From the NCBI GenBank assembly GCA_963969495.1, contig OZ018320.1, positions 72,212,245 through 72,276,244 of the forward strand: 64,000 nucleotides of DNA, written 5' to 3'. Positions 23,850 through 35,848 of this stretch are shown piece after piece. Each line of letters begins with the position of its first letter. Within the stretch, counting starts at the first letter, position 1. A model generated the notes under the pieces. The model worked only from the letters and a program-made list of their open reading frames with translations. It was not told the DNA's origin and searched no databases. Both the position numbers and the translations under genes were made by a program. This DNA is from Ceratothoa steindachneri. Lineage: Eukaryota > Arthropoda > Malacostraca > Isopoda > Cymothoidae.

Positions 23850-24605
23850 TTATTTTTCATTAGTTTTGGCAAATGTCATCTTCGTCTTCATACACATTTG
23901 TTGGGTTCGCTGAAGACTGGCGTAAACCTTCTTTATTACATCCGTAAAGTCTTCGAGTGTTGGAGGATATTCGTTAATGTCACTACTTTCGAGCTCAGAA
24001 TCTGCTGTCCGAAGAAATTTTCTCTTCTCGATATCAACTTCCCTCTCAGAATACTGATGCCATTTTCTCTTTGTTAAGTGCTGAGAGAGCTTTCTTCCAA
24101 ATATATCTTCCTTGGTCAATTCTTCTGAAACTTCAACTCCGAGGTTATCTTCAAGCTCTTGACAAGAGTCCTTCGACCCACTTTCATTCATACTTTGTGA
24201 AGCATCAATAATCATATCTCTGCTAACCTCTTCAGTCGCAAAGTATTGCCCTGTGTGGCATTGACGCAACCAAAGCAAAATCTTTGCCCGATTTCCCTTC
24301 CAGAAAAAACGGCCGTCTTTCAGATTTTGGATGTACGACCAGTAATGAACTACCGTGGGATTTCTGAACTCTTCTTCACTGAAATTATATAGTAGAATAA
24401 GAAAGAGAAAAAATACAAAATATTGACTCCCAAGAACTCCTATCACAAGTAATTGCCATAAAGATGTGCAGGCTTTTATGCAGTCTCCAATTTTGTAGGC
24501 TAAGAGAGATAAATCGCAGAAGACGGCGGAACCCTTCGCAAGCATATGAACGACCAAAGGATAGCCAAATCTGAATCCTAGCAGAATAAGCAAGAATACA
24601 AATTC
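23850..24605 (-). CDS. Terminal coding exon of an unrecognised multi-pass membrane protein
   Basis: On the minus strand a 3' splice site (a run of T then CAG at 24,606-24,608) opens a frame of 252 codons, including the stop at 23,850-23,852. The exon length of 756 is a multiple of three and the entry phase is 0. The N-terminal part has two hydrophobic segments, FVFLLILLGF onward and LLVIGVLGSQYFVFFLFLIL. A basic/aromatic stretch follows (YWSYIQNLKDGRFFWKGNRA), then a Ser/Glu/Lys-rich tail of about 130 residues that is probably cytoplasmic. An AATAAA signal (23,849-23,854) overlaps the stop codon. I do not recognise the family. The frame is intact among dead repeats, which argues for selection. 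Upstream exons must lie at higher coordinates, past LINE-A insertions. The exons at 37 kb are phase-compatible, but a link is unproven. Confidence 0.6.
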   Translation of the reverse strand, partial: EFVFLLILLGFRFGYPLVVHMLAKGSAVFCDLSLLAYKIGDCIKACTSLWQLLVIGVLGSQYFVFFLFLILLYNFSEEEFRNPTVVHYWSYIQNLKDGRFFWKGNRAKILLWLRQCHTGQYFATEEVSRDMIIDASQSMNESGSKDSCQELEDNLGVEVSEELTKEDIFGRKLSQHLTKRKWHQYSEREVDIEKRKFLRTADSELESSDINEYPPTLEDFTDVIKKVYASLQRTQQMCMKTKMTFAKTNEK

Positions 24606-24608
24606 CTG

Positions 24609-25035
24609 AAAAAAAAAAATCGCGTTACTTAAATATATAATATTTAGAGCTTCTGGATCCAGGACACTAACGCCTTTATGTTCTGGTTAGCGTCTTAGTC
24701 ACCGATTAAGCAAGGGGAAAAAGCAATACTAGGAACAAAATTATTCTCTCTCGAGTACGAGTTAAAGACCATCTTTCGGCTGTACAAAGAACATTCTGAA
24801 TTTTATACGCTGATTTTATACAACATCAATGCCAAGAGAATGGAACAAAATAATATTAAAATTAGGAAATAAAATGTTATGGACAAGGGATCGGGTTGGA
24901 ATGAACTTTGTGTTACTTTTATGTGAGGATATTAATCTGCTTTGAAAAGGATTAAGGTTAAAGTTTCCTGGGAAACGATCAAAAGTGGGTAGGGAATCAA
25001 TCAATCAATTGAGCCTACTTAAAAATCTTGCGCCT
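24609..25035. other. AT-rich stretch, probably intronic
   Basis: It lies just upstream (minus strand) of the terminal exon. I see no coding region or repeat motif apart from A- and T-rich runs. Confidence 0.5.
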
Positions 25036-25239
25036 GATTCAGCATGCGCGCCCAACATCAAAGAGTAATAAAATTGAGGTCAGCTTTCTCCGGAAAGTCA
25101 AATAGCATCAAGTGTGCACAAACCCGCACTCAGTACAAGGGACAAGCAGTAGTGACTCGGCTCCGTCCAGATACTGAGCAGTCTGGGGGACAACGCTGTT
25201 ATCGCAGGAGAGTGCAGAAGAACGTCCCATCAATTTTTA
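25036..25239 (-). mobile_element. LINE-A ORF2 C-terminal fragment next to a TA tract
   Basis: It resembles 43,090-43,300 of the best copy, with shared blocks GTACAAGGGACA near 25,135, CAGTCTGGGGGACAACGC near 25,180, and a GTCAAATAGCATC-type block earlier. It ends exactly where the TA tract begins at about 25,240. Confidence 0.6.
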
Positions 25240-25400
<161 letters not shown>

Positions 25401-25401
25401 C

Positions 25402-26265
25402 GCGCCCATCTGGCGACTCGCTTCAAGGGCATAAGTCGCCGTAATTAAAATTTCATCCTAGTGCTAGGCTACTTTAAAATTAGCAAAACCAAACGGAAGA
25501 CAAAACATAAGCAAGAATGAAGCATGTTCCTGCGTCGCCGGGAGGACTGCCTCTACCAGTGCCCCATCAAATGGCAGTGCATCCCGCCAGGAAGGCAACA
25601 GAAACCGACCTTAAGCTATGGTGGCAGTGGGGCTTGGAAGGTAATAGGTCCATGGGAACAATCGCGGCGTAACTTTAAGTTCCCCTCGGCCGTATCTCAT
25701 CTACTTTGCATATTCGCCCGGCTCGTTGCAACCGTGGCGTTACGGACACCGATACCAAGGGATGCGGAGACTTAAATGACCAGAGAACACTCGTGGCGCT
25801 TTATAAGTTGCTATAGATCACGATCCGGTTTCTGAACATGGTACAGTGCGTTCTCACCTGTACCGAGTGGTGTATTGCAACCAGCTTAGGCGTTAAGATA
25901 TACACCGCACCTGGTAAAGCCCCACCTACTTCAAAAAGTGGGATACGGCGTAGAACCCAACCTCCTTTTGGGATTTTGAGACATCCGTGTACTCTGCCGT
26001 GGATCCAACGTCACACGATGTGGGGTCTAAGAAGGCTACTGCAGTAATACTCCAGCGCTGCAGAAGCTTTGGACCAGAAGCTTGGCCACAGATAAAAGGT
26101 GGTATCCTCCAGGGTAGCGTTCTGGGAAGAACCAGGGGCACTAGAGGCTCAATGGGTACATATTTAGAGCTTTTTAACGAGTTTCCTAGCCTTAAACGTG
26201 AAGGGTATAAATAGAGTATTAGGGCATGTGCACCTTGGAGAATGGTCGCGTATACTTTTTTTTAT
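25402..26265 (-). mobile_element. LINE-A 3' fragment (RNase H to 3' end), minus strand
   Basis: The hairpin GGCGACT...AGTCGCC (25,412-25,440, outer stem intact) and the second stem CCTAG TG CTAGG (near 25,460) mark the 3' end. Going up, ORF2 C-terminal sequence (25,580-25,800) and RNase H follow. Minus-strand peptide near 26,000-26,080 includes DPTSCDVGSTAEYTDVSKSQ, corresponding to the YTDGSKSQ block with Gly lost. It is 5'-truncated near 26,265. Frames are broken. Confidence 0.75.
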
Positions 26266-26330
26266 TGGCCCATCTGGCGACTGCCTTCAGGCGCATAAGC
26301 AGCCGTAATTAAAATTCTAGCCTAGTGTGA
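26266..26330 (-). mobile_element. LINE-A 3'-end stub with hairpin
   Basis: A run of eight T, TTGGCCCATC, then GGCGAC...GCAGCC (26,276-26,304, one mismatch), then TAGCCTAGTGTGAGG. It may be the 3' end of the copy whose ORF2 resumes at about 27,230, separated from it by the unassigned stretch between them. Confidence 0.65.
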
Positions 26331-27229
26331 GGGAATTCCACGTGGAATTTCTTTTCCAGCCCGGAAGTTCCATGTGCTGGAGAAGATTCTGCTAGGCTTA
26401 AATTGGTAAGCCTAACCCCCTCCCCCCCCCATCCCTTCCACAAGCGGTAGCCTGGAACCGCGTCCACCACGATTCACCTTTACACGGGATAGAATAACCT
26501 CGGCAAGAAGATCGAGGCCATTCGAGAGTAGAGCCGTTTCCCAATAACCCCCCCCCCCCCCTCCCGCGGGGAGAGCCTCAGACATAAATAGTACTCGTTT
26601 CCCATTAAACCGACACAGTTGAAAAGTCTTGCCCGGACCCCAAGAAAATTCCCCTAGTTCCAAGCCAGGTGCTAACAACAAAGCAAAGTGACAGCCGAAC
26701 TATTTTTGTGTATTGGAATTAGCCCCAGCCAGTGAGGTAATTCCATTTAACGATCGCTACCGAGCGAATTTTCCGACTTCTCTCGTCAACTCCTGTCGAA
26801 GCCCTCCTTGTTCGCCCCTCGATTTCGGGTGGCCGAAATACTCTCCCCTGGAACGGACGTTACCCCCTCCCCCTTTTGGGAGAACCGTCATCACTTTAAC
26901 ATCCCGCTCAGAAGCTTCCAGCGGCCTCGCCTCACGTGCAGAAGACATCCCCGTGAAGCCTTACCCTGACGTCTCGCCCGGAATCCTTCGTAAGCCTACC
27001 TTTCTCCCCCTTCAGTAACCCATTTGCATTAATTCCCCCCATTTGAATAGTCTCCTCCCGTAACATTAATTTTAACTTCATAGTCTGATTCATAACTACA
27101 ATCACCCCCCTCGTTCATCTGATGTAATTTTGCCCGTTAATTCTCTCATTTTTATGTAAATAAAATTATATTTTTGTACATTCCTCTTTAAATAACCTTG
27201 AGCTTTGCCATTGCCCATAATTTACCTGA
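26331..27229. other. Unassigned 0.9-kb stretch with C-runs, interrupting LINE-A sequence
   Basis: It has no similarity to LINE-A, LINE-B or LINE-C that I can see. It contains C-rich runs (26,406-26,430 and 26,546-26,564) and a short inverted repeat, ATTCCACGTGGAAT, at 26,335-26,348. It may be another insertion or non-repetitive DNA. There is no convincing coding frame. Confidence 0.4.
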
Positions 27230-28622
27230 CCTCGTTGCACTCTTTCTCGCTACTCAGCCCGTCTAAACTAGTGGTGTTCCGTCCCTTTTCGGTTCGCCTC
27301 TAAGTTATTGGTCCCTCCCCATAGATATAATATGGTATTGATGTAATATAATGTCATACCACAACCCCTATAATAGGCTATTGTAGGCAGCGAATACAGC
27401 GAGCTGATGGTGTCCCTAAAGAGATGACGAGCCCGTGAGTATAAGTTCATAATATACAATACGTCACAGGGCAAGCGGCATCTTCCCGCCATCACCAAGC
27501 AGGCTCGCAATACGAGCCGTCTGTAAGGCGTCGCACCCAAAGCGGACAGCGGTGTGATAGATAGTCTACCTTACGTAAGTCACGCTCGGGTGCGTATACG
27601 TAAACGCGTAAGTAATCATGTTTTTAGCGGAAAATAGAATAAAAGCGGTTGCCTTATCATTCAAGGTGCTGAACGTCAAACAAAGATTAATATCCAGCAT
27701 GCGGTCACAAGAAACCCTAATGCTGTGCTTATTTCCCTCCCAGGTGCGGTGCCGGTCAAAAACAAATCAAGGAAAAAATGCGAATCTAAAACATCCAGGG
27801 AAACTGTGTTTAGGAACAAGGCCGGGTCGAGGTGGAGCTGTTGATAGCGATAAATAGATAATCCTGTCTAACAATTAACATAACGACCATGTCTCACATA
27901 GGTGTCTAACTATATCAGAGGATATCGTACAAGGGTGATATCCTTTTATAAAACGAGAGCAGAACGCAACACGTAGCGAAAACATGTCGATGCAGGGTTC
28001 TCTACCTCTAGAGCTAAATTCTAGTCGAGGGCATTCAGTCAACTAACCACGTTCAATTCATTCTAGCGGAACAAAATTCTAGCTATAGAATGGAGAAACT
28101 GTAGGAACGGAGTGTCACGGATGCGGGGTCCAAGAGTCCAAGATTGCAGTCTCTTTCTCATGGAATATGGGAGAGGTTTACTACTCGTACTAGAACTTGT
28201 CCCGAATCCATTGATCGCGTTCACACCCCTGCAAGAAAGGTCTCTTCGTTAAGTGAAGACATGCATGCCCGTCAAAAAGATGAACGGGCGTGCTTTCGAC
28301 CCCATCTCTAGCTCTACGAAATTCAAAGAAAGCCTATTGCGGTGCTTAAAGCGTATAGAGGCACATCTCTTAGAAATGCAGTTTCACTACTAAAACCAAG
28401 GAAGCGGGTGGCGTTGAAAACGGCCAGACGATCTATGAATAGTAGTTAGGCCCATGGCTAAGATTGCTAGGAACCTCAAATCTTTCCTCAACCGAACTAA
28501 ACGCGAGTTGGCCATAAATTTTTTTTCTGAAATGTTGACAAGCGCGCCAACTCCAAACACCATCGAAAGTTTTCTCAGGCGGTAGTGGCGCAGTAAAGGA
28601 GAGTCGAGTTGAAGGTGGCCAG
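27230..28622 (-). mobile_element. LINE-A fragment (RT and linker), left of a hAT-like insertion
   Basis: Minus-strand peptide at 27,540-27,268 includes LVMAGRCRLPCDVLYIMNLYSRARHL when read through, matching the LVDAGEM..ALRHVQCITRLYTRARRL thumb segment of other copies. The region 27,600-27,870 matches 44,350-44,600, and 28,080-28,600 matches 45,580-46,070. A stretch of RT between about 27,880 and 28,080 is lost or unrecognisable. It is interrupted at 28,622 by a hAT-like element and continues at 30,002. Confidence 0.7.
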
Positions 28623-29993
28623 CAGAGCTGGGCGTTGCGGCAACAAGTTGCGACTTTGCCGCACTCTGAATTTCGAAGTCGCAAAAGTTTTGAAAAAGTT
28701 GAACTAAGCAAAGTCGCACTGCTAATTTTCCGCGACTTTTGCCGCGACTTTGAATAGGAACAGAATTGAAAGAAATTGCCGCGGCTGTTTTAAGTCAGTT
28801 TTAAAGCCCGATTTGGTAATGTCAAATTTGAGTTGGTAACGACTAACTTTATTTTGATGTGATTTTTAACTTTCCTTTTACGATAAATAAATTCTTCACA
28901 TTATATGAGTGACGTTAAATGAAACAACTTAAACGTACCCAAAAAAGTTTGTCACTGAATTTTATTATAAATTAGTAAAATTACATAGTTCTCAGGCGTG
29001 AACCAAGTTTTAAACCTGTCTTGTCAGTTAAAAACCTTAGAGAACGTGTTATGCCTTGTGGCGTTCATCGTGCGAATTAATCTCATTTTCTCGTATTTTA
29101 ATATGTGCTTATACTTTTCTTGTGGTTAAGACGAAAGAATTACAGTTAAGTGTAAGAGGTAATTAAAATCTAACAGCATTCTACCTTTAACCTGCCTAAA
29201 ACTAAACAATATAAGTAAAAATTGGACCATCGTACGTAGACTAGGCCTTTGTTCTAAATTTGAAAATCATTGATATAGCCTATTAAACTCGCATGGTTTT
29301 ATCTTTCTTTAAATCCATTAGGCCACGCTATGAGCTTAGAAACCATCGATTGTTTAGTAACTTAAACCGGTAAAGGTTAAGAGTGATGTCGTCCTTCACC
29401 GATCTGAATCTCGTATTTCATCATTTCTTTCTTTTCCGACGCCACCCTGCGAGTGGTTTTAGCATGGGTGTTTTTCACTAACTTTATTCTTGTGGCTTTT
29501 ATTGTAGCTCAATTTATTATTAGATACTGAAAATCCTTTTAAGGTTTCTGTTCTTTTACAGGTTGGAAAAACTGAGACAGACATGGAAAAAATTGTTACG
29601 AGGAGCGGGGATAGGAGCAGTAGTTTTTTTTGATGACAGTGCAGCCAGTAGTAACTTCAGGAGCAGTACTCCTATGCTAAGTGAGAGCAGTGACAGGGAT
29701 ATTCACATGGAGGAGAAGATGGGCTAGGAGGATACGAGGAGGAGGACCTGTAGATATTAGTTTATGCTGCGTTTTAACTAAAAAATTAAAATAAATTGTT
29801 TTTCTGATTTATAAAAGCATGTTTCTGTTATCGCGCTAAAGTTTACTTTGTAATTTAGCAGAGTCGCACCAAAAAAAAAGTCGCAAGTCACACTGGGGAG
29901 GAGGGGGAGGCAAAAATACAGTCGCAAAGTTTCAGTTGCACCTGATCCGGCGCAAAGTCGCACTTGAAAAAATTAAAGTCGCGCTCAGCTATG
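28623..29993. mobile_element. hAT-like element, 1,371 bp, with subterminal AAGTCGCA repeats
   Basis: The left end CAGAGCTGGGCG and the right end GCGCTCAGCTATG form imperfect terminal inverted repeats of the CAGnGnTGGGC type known for hAT transposons. The flanks are GTGGCCAG (28,615-28,622) and GTGGTCAC (29,994-30,001), an 8-bp target duplication with two differences. At least nine copies of AAGTCGCA or its complement lie in the outer 150 bases at both ends, the pattern expected of transposase-binding sites. No full transposase is present. A Ser/Asp-rich start (MEKIVTRSGDRSSS) at 29,583 behind a splice-acceptor-like TTCTTTTACAG is soon broken. It is therefore non-autonomous, and it lies inside LINE-A, so it is younger than that copy. 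Confidence 0.75.
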
Positions 29994-30001
29994 GTGGTCA
30001 C

Positions 30002-30240
30002 TAGCATGAATGTCACTACATTTCACAAAAAATCATGCGGTACAACCAGATATCCCAGGAATAAATCAAGAAAAAAAAGTGTTTTTTAACAGAGGCATAG
30101 AGTTATCCACATTCAGAACAACTAAACAGGTGTAGCTGAAATCATTGCACGGGAGGTTTTTAAAGCCAAAAAGAAACAAAACATGCGAGGTGTAAATTTC
30201 ATACAGGACCGGTCACAATCTCGTGGTAGTGGATTTTATT
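30002..30240 (-). mobile_element. LINE-A fragment, right of the hAT-like insertion
   Basis: It continues the LINE-A alignment exactly where 28,622 stopped. ATCATGCGGTACAACCAGATA and AGTTATCCACATTCAGAAC match the ATCAGGCTGTGCATCCG and ACTCATCCACGTTCAGGAC region near 46,140-46,230. It is truncated where the poly-A tail and hairpin of the next copy begin (about 30,244). Confidence 0.65.
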
Positions 30241-33140
30241 TTAATTCCTTCATCTCGCGACTGCCTTCAAGAGCATAAGTCAGCGTATTAAAATTCTAGA
30301 CTAAAATTGGCAAAAAAACTACGAAACAGGAAACCAGCATTAAAAAAAATCTATATTTACCCTGCTCGCGGCAACTGGGATACCGTAAATCAGGGTGTGG
30401 AGAGACCAATGCCCCTATAGCACTCGGGCCGCTTTGTAAACCACAATACGATCTCCAAACCGGACGCGACTAGTCATCTCCCGTACCGAGCGGTGCATTC
30501 CAACTACCTCGGCGGTGAAGAAAAACGCAGCGGCCGATAGATCTCTGCTAGCTTCAAACAAATAAGGTATGGCTTGGAATGAGACATGTTCCTAGGACTA
30601 AGCCACTCTTATACACTAAAATGTATTCAAAGATACGAAGTGTGGTCCAAAGAGCAACGCAATATTAGCGGCGCTGTGGTGCTTTAGGAGCAGAGGCGTG
30701 GCAACAAATAGTCAAAGGTGGTATCATCCTTGTTGAAGATCTATCAGCACCCAATGTGCTAAATGTCTCGAAGAAAAATGTCCAGAGCTCGGGTACAAGA
30801 GACCCTAAGTCTGCGAATATGAGCCAACCAGGTGAGGCGTCGCTCAAAAAAGAGACCAAAAAAAAGAAACCGAGAATCTACAACGTCCAGGAGAATACCA
30901 TTTACAGACATTTCAGGGTCGAGCCGTGAATTGGCGGCAGAAGTGGACCACTTTAATCTTGGCTAAAGAAAACCGAAACCATTGCGCTTCGGCATAGCGA
31001 GAGACGCGGTTCAATGCCTGTTTGAGTCGACGCTCCACAGTTGGCATCTGGGCCGCGCTAAGAGAGATTGAAAGGTCGTTCACGTAGAGCGTAGCGAGAA
31101 CATCTTCCGGCAGCACCGAGGTGATGCCGCTGATGCTCAGGGCAAAGAGTGCGACACTGAGGACACTTTCCTGCTGGACACCCTCTTTCTGCTCCATTGG
31201 CCCGGAGAGGGCTCTCCTCACCAGTACACGGAAGCAACGATCTCGCAAAGATTCAGATATAAATTAGGGGAGGCGTCATCTCACCCCCATCGTGTGGAGA
31301 GTCTCCATGATACCGTATCGCCATGCGGTATCATAGGCCTTCTCCAGATCGAAAAACACCGTGGCGTAGTGCTGTCTACGAAGGAAGGCCTCGCAGACGG
31401 CATTTTCCAGTCGGAGCAGAGCATCCGACGTGGAGGGAAACTTGCAAAAGCCACACTGTGCGGATGACAGATGGCCTCCGCTGTCCAGGAAAAAGGCTAA
31501 TCTAACATTTGCCAATTTCTCCATCCTCTTGGGCAGAAACCGGCCGGAGTAGTGATCTCTTCCCGATTTGCGAACAGAGATCACAGTAGCGATTTACCAG
31601 GAATCTGGGAGGAGACCCTCCACCCAGATCCTGTTGAACAAATTTAACAGAAAGGCCATGCATTGCTCACCCAGGTATCGAAGAATGGCGCACGGGACAT
31701 CGTTCAGACCGTGGGCGTTGTCTGCACACGAAGCAAGAGCGGAACACAACTCACTCACAGTAAACTTGTGGTTGAAGGGTTCTCCGCCTCTGGAGGTAAA
31801 GTCCAGTCAGCGGCCTTTCGCGACATCACGACGTGCATTGAATGCTGGCGGAGCAGCGTCCCGGCTAGAGAATGCAGAGAATGCGGTCGCGAAGGATTCC
31901 ACCACGGATGCGGGGTCCGAGAGTGCGGTCCCATTCTCCTGGAGAACGGGAGGGGATTACTGCGAGAACTTGCCCCGAATCCTTTTGACTTGCTTCCACA
32001 CCTTTGCTAGAGGGGTCTTCCCGTTAAGTAAAGACACTTATGCCGGCCAAGAAGAGCGGCGGGCGTGCTTCGCAATACATGGGAACCTAGCCTTAGACCG
32101 ATGAAATTCAGCGACAGTGAAATCGTTCGGGCGGCGCTTATAGCGCATGTAGGCATAGAGCTTCTACTTGATGGCCCTCTCGCACTCGGCTGACCACCAC
32201 GGGAATGGTTGGAGTGGAAAACGGCCAGACGTTATAAGAATAGTAGCTAGGCCCGCGGTGATTAGGTTGCCGGAGAAGAACTCGACAGCCTCATCTGGCG
32301 ACCTAAACTCATCGACTGAGAGAGAATTCAGTAATTTCCTGCAATGCAAACCACCGCGCCAAGCATCTCCGGGGCGGCGTCTTGGGTTGCAGCGGCTCAG
32401 AAAATGAATGGGAAAGTAATCACTACCATCAAGGTCATCGACTACCCCTCAATAAAAAATCAGGCCGTTCATCTGGAGAGCACAAAGACAGATCGAGGCA
32501 GCAAAATGAAGCGGGTGTCCTAAATGTGGATACATTTAGCACACCAATCTAAAGCTCGTCGATCAGGTCGGCAAAGACGTGACCAGTGGGATTGATCGAG
32601 TAGTCTCCCCGAAAGGGGTGACTACCGTTTAGATCTCCGAGGAAGAGAAAGCGCCTCGGCAACCATGCCACGACTCAGCGGAAGTCCCCCGCATGGAAGA
32701 CAACTGACGGTGGAATATATGCGGAAATTTATAATATACCTCCTAGTAATGTGCAGCTGCACAGCTATTGCCTGAAAGGACGTATCTAAAGCGAAGAGAA
32801 GAACGGAGACATCCTCCCTCCCTGCCTCCATCTCATGTTGGTGGGGTCACAAAACCCTTATACCCTTGGAGGGTGAGCAGGGAGCATGCGTCCAGCATGG
32901 TCTCCTGCAAAAATATACCTAACAGGGAACAGGAAGAGAAGCCTCCGAAGCTCCTCCCAATTGGCCCAGAGTCCGCGCAATTCCATTGAAGGAATATGCC
33001 TTCCAGGCCTAGCTCGAAGGTGACGCGGGAGCATTCTTCGAGGATAAAACCCTCACGCGAATGACCGTACGCTTGCCGGGGGCAGAACTCTGCCGCTGTT
33101 GGCTGGACAATTCGCTGAACGCGCTGTCGCCTTCGAGAAC

Positions 33141-34730
33141 TTAATGAGGGGTTGGGCACGCCATGAGAGTCTTTTCCTCCCTCCGCCTCGAAACCTTAGG
33201 TGGGCTGGGCGGCTTTGGAGGCGGGGGCCCCTCTTTTCGAGGATATACCTTCTCCGAGCCATCCAGCCCACCATTGGGCATGGGCGAAGAAGTTGAAACT
33301 CCTTGTTTGCCGTCTTCCTTTCGGGGGAGAGGGGCAGCTTTAGGAACCCCGGAAGATGGCCTGGTGACCAGCTTCAGGAGTGTGCCTCCTGAAGACGACT
33401 CGGTGGAGGTGCGTGGCCCTTTCGCTTTACGGGAAACGGTTACGCTGGGGAAAGGGGAGGGGCTGGTTTTAGTCTTGGCTGGGTGCGGACCTTTTGTGCC
33501 GCCAGCTTTACCAGAGGAGCGCACGGAGTGTGTAGAATCGGCAGAAGGGTTCCGAATGGGCGCGGAAACGACCCTACTCGCAAGACGGGAGGGGCCAGCA
33601 GCAGAGGGCGTCTTTTTTAACATTGAGGCGTAGGACCTCCCGGGTAGCGCCAGGCGCTCCAGGACAAAGTCCTTAGCCTCACTAAATAAGAGTATCCTGA
33701 GACTGAACGGCCAGGGATTTCCTTCAAAAGGAAATACACACCACTTTACTTCGAAGAAGTGGGGTGCGGTTCTCCACAATTGACACTTGGCCACTCACGA
33801 TTTGGACTTATCGTGTGTGGCCTTGGAGCAACTTACACAGGTTTCTGTAACCCCGACTTTGCACTTTGACAGGAGAGATCAGCATGGCTGAAGCGGTAAC
33901 AGTAATAGCACCTCTGCGGCATGCCTTGACTTTGTGAGCTCGTCACTGTCGAACGTGACAAAGAGTGTAGGGGTGAGTCTCTATGCTCCTTCCCGTTTTC
34001 TCATCACAAGTCCGACCTTGACCGCCCCCATGGTCGGCCAGCTATAAGGTTTATGTACTTTATGAAGGAGTCCAGGAGTTCCATCGCATAAACTACTCTT
34101 TTCACGAAGTTCATGGTAGAGTGTGGCGTCACACTCACAGGCGTGCCATCAAGTGTCCGAAGGTCACTAATCATGGCCACCTCGCAGGGATTCGACGCAT
34201 TCGCCAAAAGGGTACCATCTGAGAAACGGGTCACCTTCGGCTCTCTACCAATCACACTAGCTAAAGCTCTCCTCTGATGGATCATGTTGCCTTAGCCAGC
34301 ATGCTATATCAGTGGAGCGAATAACGAGGAAGCGTTTGAAGCCAGTGGGCTCGAAAAGGCCGTGTAGTATCTGAATGAGGGAGGCCAGATGTAATCGAGG
34401 TTCCAATCCGCGCACTAGCACTTTTAGTCTTAAGTGAGAGGCTCCGCACCAGGGGGGGCAGGGGGCAGGGAGCAGGGAGCAGAAGGGCCGAATGTGCCGA
34501 TCTTGGCTGTGTCGCTTCCCGAAGTGACAGCTGACCCACCCATCCCCGCAGCCCCGGCCAATCGAGAGGAACCACGAGTCTTTTTTAGTCTCGCGTTTTT
34601 CTTTTTTTTAGGAGAGGTTGGCGGGGAATGAACCTGCTTCTCCGCTGCGCCGGCAGCAGCGTCCAGGCCGGATGGACTGGCCTCAGCAAGGTCCTTCTCC
34701 GAGATGGAGAAGGTCTTGGTTTTCACAGTG
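33141..34730 (-). pseudogene. LINE-A copy 3 ORF1 (Gag-like) remnant
   Basis: Reading downwards, a Ser/Pro/Lys-rich N-terminus at 34,726-34,430 (KTKTFSISEKDLAEASPSGL) is followed by a central domain at 34,285-34,004 (MIHQRRALASVIGREPKVTR). A zinc-knuckle region near 33,800-33,930 is degraded. The Ser/Pro/Lys-rich C-terminal tail at 33,794-33,141 is an open frame of 217 codons beginning within the last knuckle region. The order equals that of the ORF1 at 46,996-48,502. At least three frame changes separate the parts. Confidence 0.7.
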
Positions 34731-35848
34731 GCACCAGCCGGAGGACGAGATCACCTCCTCCTACTGCCTTGGACATCGGAGCTGTTTGAGGAGGACCTTG
34801 CATAGGGGCGGACTAGAGCTCGGTGCTTGGCACCAAGCCCGGATTCGCCCCATGAAGGCCCTACCGTATGACGCTGGGTTGCCTTAAAGATCATGTCTAT
34901 CTCGGGGGGTCTCTAGTTAGCCATCCTCCCCCCAGGACACCAAAGGTCTTATTGGCAGCGGTTTCACTAGTCTAGTCTGGGGAGGCACAAGCCTTGACCT
35001 CCGCTAGGTTTAATATTCTTGCCAGCAGGTCTTTTGAGGAAAGCGACCGTTGGGTTCTGGCTTCCCTCTCCCCCCTAAGGGGGTTTGCTCTACTGAGCTG
35101 CTTCAATAGGGAGCGGTTGGCTAGGGGCTGCCTGCTGCTTTCTTGGCAGTCCACTTGGAAAGTAAAGGGGGGACTGCCGCTGGAAAGAGGGAGGTGCTCG
35201 AAGGCACCTCCAGACAAGGGGGTGAGGGGGAGCCCCCTACAGCCATAAGCGAAGGAAAGGAGTAAACCTCCTTTCCTGTTAAAGAGAATTGGAGGGTCCC
35301 CCTGCGAGAGCACATGATGGGGAACCTCCATTTATTCTGTGGAGCTGCCCGAAGGCGGCTCCGTTAATTGTCAGGGGGAAAGGGGAAGATTTTTTTTTTT
35401 TTAGATTTCCATCATCGGGCATGGGGACCCTATTATTTCTGACGGAAGCAAACGCTAATCATCCCTCGCAGTGACCCGCTCTGCAAGGGGTGCGTATGTG
35501 GCTGGCAGAGCCAGGTGTCGCGATTTAAGGCCACTTCTACCGCCTGGTAACCTGGCAGCCCTTCGGCATGGCGGCTCCACCTTAGGCACGACGTAAAAAA
35601 AATTAGTGAAGTGAAAAATAGAATGGATGTGAGGAAGGTATGGGTGGGGATGAAGCAGGTTGTTAAAAAAACACCCTATGCCAAACCGGAACTTGGTGGT
35701 TAGGGAATATTGTCCCCTCCCCCCTTCAGCCCCGATTCGGGATAATTGAAAATAGAGGCCGACCAGAGAAATTTGTGGGAGTGTTTGTAGGGGAAGTGAG
35801 GAAGTAGGGGAGAAACAGTGTGTCTGAAAGAAGGAGAAGAGGCTAAGC

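Noticed and set aside
28390..28719. 109-codon minus-strand frame crossing the hAT-like end
   Set aside because: It spans the LINE-A/hAT junction and has no coherent content.
33163..33633. 156-codon plus-strand open frame
   Set aside because: It is the shadow of the minus-strand LINE-A ORF1 tail, which is rich in Ser, Pro and Gly codons.
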